From: Solirubrobacteraceae bacterium | GTDB lineage: Bacteria > Actinomycetota > Thermoleophilia > Solirubrobacterales > Solirubrobacteraceae | Direction: 5' to 3' | Assembly: GCA_016462625.1 (NCBI GenBank) | Contig: JAEMSV010000100.1 | Location: forward strand, 1 to 13,315 | Length of the DNA: 13,315 nucleotides | In this document: positions 12,590 through 13,315 of the stretch, in pieces | Layout of the letters: every line of letters starts with the position of its first letter | How positions within the stretch are numbered: position 1 is the stretch's first letter | Notes under the pieces: generated by a model | The model's database searches: none | What the model was told of the DNA's origin: nothing | Seen by the model: only the letters and a program-made list of their open reading frames with translations | Position numbers and translations under genes: made by a program

Positions 12590-13189
12590 ATGCGTCTCCG
12601 GGTTCTCCTCCTCCTGGGCGCGGTCGCGGTTCTCGCTGGGTGTGGGGAAGAGGGCGAGAAGCCGGCCACGGCTGCGACGTCCACCGCCGAGGCACCCGCG
12701 CCGCTCACGGTCACGACACCAGCTGCCGGCCGCGCGATCGATCCGGAGGACGTGGAAACCGCGTTCCGTGCGCTCCTGCGGGATGCGGGCGTCGATCTGC
12801 AGAATCCGACGGCGGCGGACGTTCCCCGCACCTGGCAGGTGGTCCGCGACTTCGCCGCCGTGCCGGTCCGGGGCACCCTCCCGGCCGAGGAGGAGGGCGA
12901 CGCCGTCCTCGCGCAGTACGGCGGCGGCCCCGAGGAGTTCACGCTCGACATGACTCGCCAGTTGATCTTCGGCGACCGCGGAGACGAGGACATGGCCCAG
13001 CTGATGTGCAGCTTCGTGTTCGAGCCGACGCCCGAGCTCGACGCGCTCGGGGCGTCGGATCTCTGGTCGATCGACAGGAAGGACCTCGGCACGTTCTTCG
13101 TCGAGGCGCTGGCGATGCGTGGATTCGCGGGCGTCAACGCGCTGCGGGCGGACCCTGTGCGGCTGGATGTCGACTACGGAGGCCTGTAG
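12590..13189 (+). CDS. Small lipoprotein of unknown function
   Basis: 199 residues with a lipoprotein signal peptide: charged start MRLR, hydrophobic 5-14 and lipobox LAGC (C18 acylated), so it should be anchored on the outer face of the cytoplasmic membrane. A low-complexity Thr/Ala/Pro/Glu linker follows (about 19-47). The folded part (about 48-199) starts with DPEDVETAFRALLRDAGVDL and ends VRLDVDYGGL; it has one internal cysteine (C140) and no motif I recognise. It may resemble small actinobacterial extracytoplasmic proteins, but no function can be inferred. No Shine-Dalgarno sequence is visible; the start lies ten bases after a TAGAGT -10, 13 bases after the TetR stop codon. Co-transcription with the TetR gene is also possible. 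Confidence 0.75.
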   Translation: MRLRVLLLLGAVAVLAGCGEEGEKPATAATSTAEAPAPLTVTTPAAGRAIDPEDVETAFRALLRDAGVDLQNPTAADVPRTWQVVRDFAAVPVRGTLPAEEEGDAVLAQYGGGPEEFTLDMTRQLIFGDRGDEDMAQLMCSFVFEPTPELDALGASDLWSIDRKDLGTFFVEALAMRGFAGVNALRADPVRLDVDYGGL

Positions 13190-13194
13190 CCGCT

Positions 13195-13212
13195 CTGTCG
13201 CGAAGGCGACGG
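13195..13212 (+). terminator. Possible transcription terminator hairpin after the lipoprotein gene
   Basis: CTGTCGC (13195-13201) pairs with GCGACGG (13206-13212) around the tetraloop GAAG, giving seven pairs with one G-T wobble, five bases after the stop codon. The following bases GTTCGTTCG hold some T but no T-run, so termination efficiency is doubtful. Confidence 0.35.
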
Positions 13213-13219
13213 TTCGTTC

Positions 13220-13244
13220 GTCGCCGCGGGCATATCGCGGCGGC
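13220..13244 (+). other. GC-rich hairpin in the leader region of the last gene
   Basis: GTCGCCGCG (13220-13228) and CGCGGCGGC (13236-13244) pair over nine positions with one G-T wobble, leaving the loop GGCATAT. It lies 55 bases before the last start codon. It could be part of a 5' leader or a second terminator stem; GC-rich DNA produces such stems by chance. Confidence 0.25.
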
Positions 13245-13299
13245 GCGCCGCGCGGGAGGCTGCGGGTGTCACTCCGACCGACCCCCAAGGAGCCCCGCC

Positions 13300-13315
13300 A
13301 TGTCCGCCCACACGC
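13300..13315 (+). CDS. Start of a gene cut by the window end (MSAHT...)
   Basis: An ATG at 13300 follows a strong AAGGAG Shine-Dalgarno (13287-13292) at seven bases. Only five codons are visible (MSAHT), so the product cannot be named. The upstream 110-base gap holds two hairpins, suggesting a separate transcription unit with a leader. Confidence 0.5.

Noticed and set aside
1..13315. Search by eye for CRISPR, tRNA, insertion sequence, toxin-antitoxin or phage signals
   Set aside because: No spaced direct repeats, no cloverleaf ends, no transposase or integrase motifs, and no small toxin-like gene pair were seen.

Overview
The window looks like chromosomal DNA of a high-GC actinobacterium. 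The codon use, the leaderless gene starts and the many Arg/Ala-rich secreted proteins would suit the Thermoleophilia (Solirubrobacter/Conexibacter-like), but that placement is inference and no rRNA or marker gene is present. I see no tRNA, insertion sequence, phage gene, integrase or CRISPR array, and no gene-free stretch longer than about 125 bases. It reads as ordinary, densely packed chromosome.

Layout. 1-278: C-terminal part of a cobalamin-binding methylmalonyl-CoA mutase subunit. 294-1083: a GC-rich hairpin, then a DUF429-like (RNase H fold) protein. 1098-3337: an overlapping two-gene unit of unknown function, a 531-residue soluble protein and a 215-residue protein with two membrane helices. 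3371-4405: a membrane-bound diguanylate cyclase (GGDEF), convergent with 4408-5547, an M19-type dipeptidase-like hydrolase. 5622-6500: a crotonase-family enzyme, divergent from the dipeptidase. 6512-7843: a secreted protein with a CsgG-like domain, overlapping tail to tail with 7812-9104, a secreted clan GH-A glycoside hydrolase-like protein. 9201-10474: a DUF2278 protein and a class I methyltransferase, overlapping by ATGA. 10476-11888 (minus): a cytochrome P450, divergent from a TetR-family regulator at 11935-12576. 12590-13189: a small lipoprotein. 13300-end: the first codons of another gene.

How the genes work together. The clearest regulatory unit is P450/TetR: a near-perfect 10+10 bp inverted repeat lies between them and covers the -10 regions of both genes and the first bases of the TetR gene. 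This suggests a self-repressing regulator that also controls the P450. The mutase subunit and the crotonase fit acyl-CoA metabolism but are not adjacent. The remaining units look like independent functions side by side.

The most consistent signal is promoter architecture. Seven genes have a TAnnnT-like (one TATATC) -10 hexamer 5-10 bases before the start codon, which predicts leaderless transcripts. In two cases the preceding gene's TAG stop codon forms the first half of that hexamer. By contrast, the P450 and the last partial gene have clear Shine-Dalgarno sequences. I did not find a convincing novel defence or mobile system. The least explained pieces are the 1098-3337 unit and the CsgG-like secreted protein.
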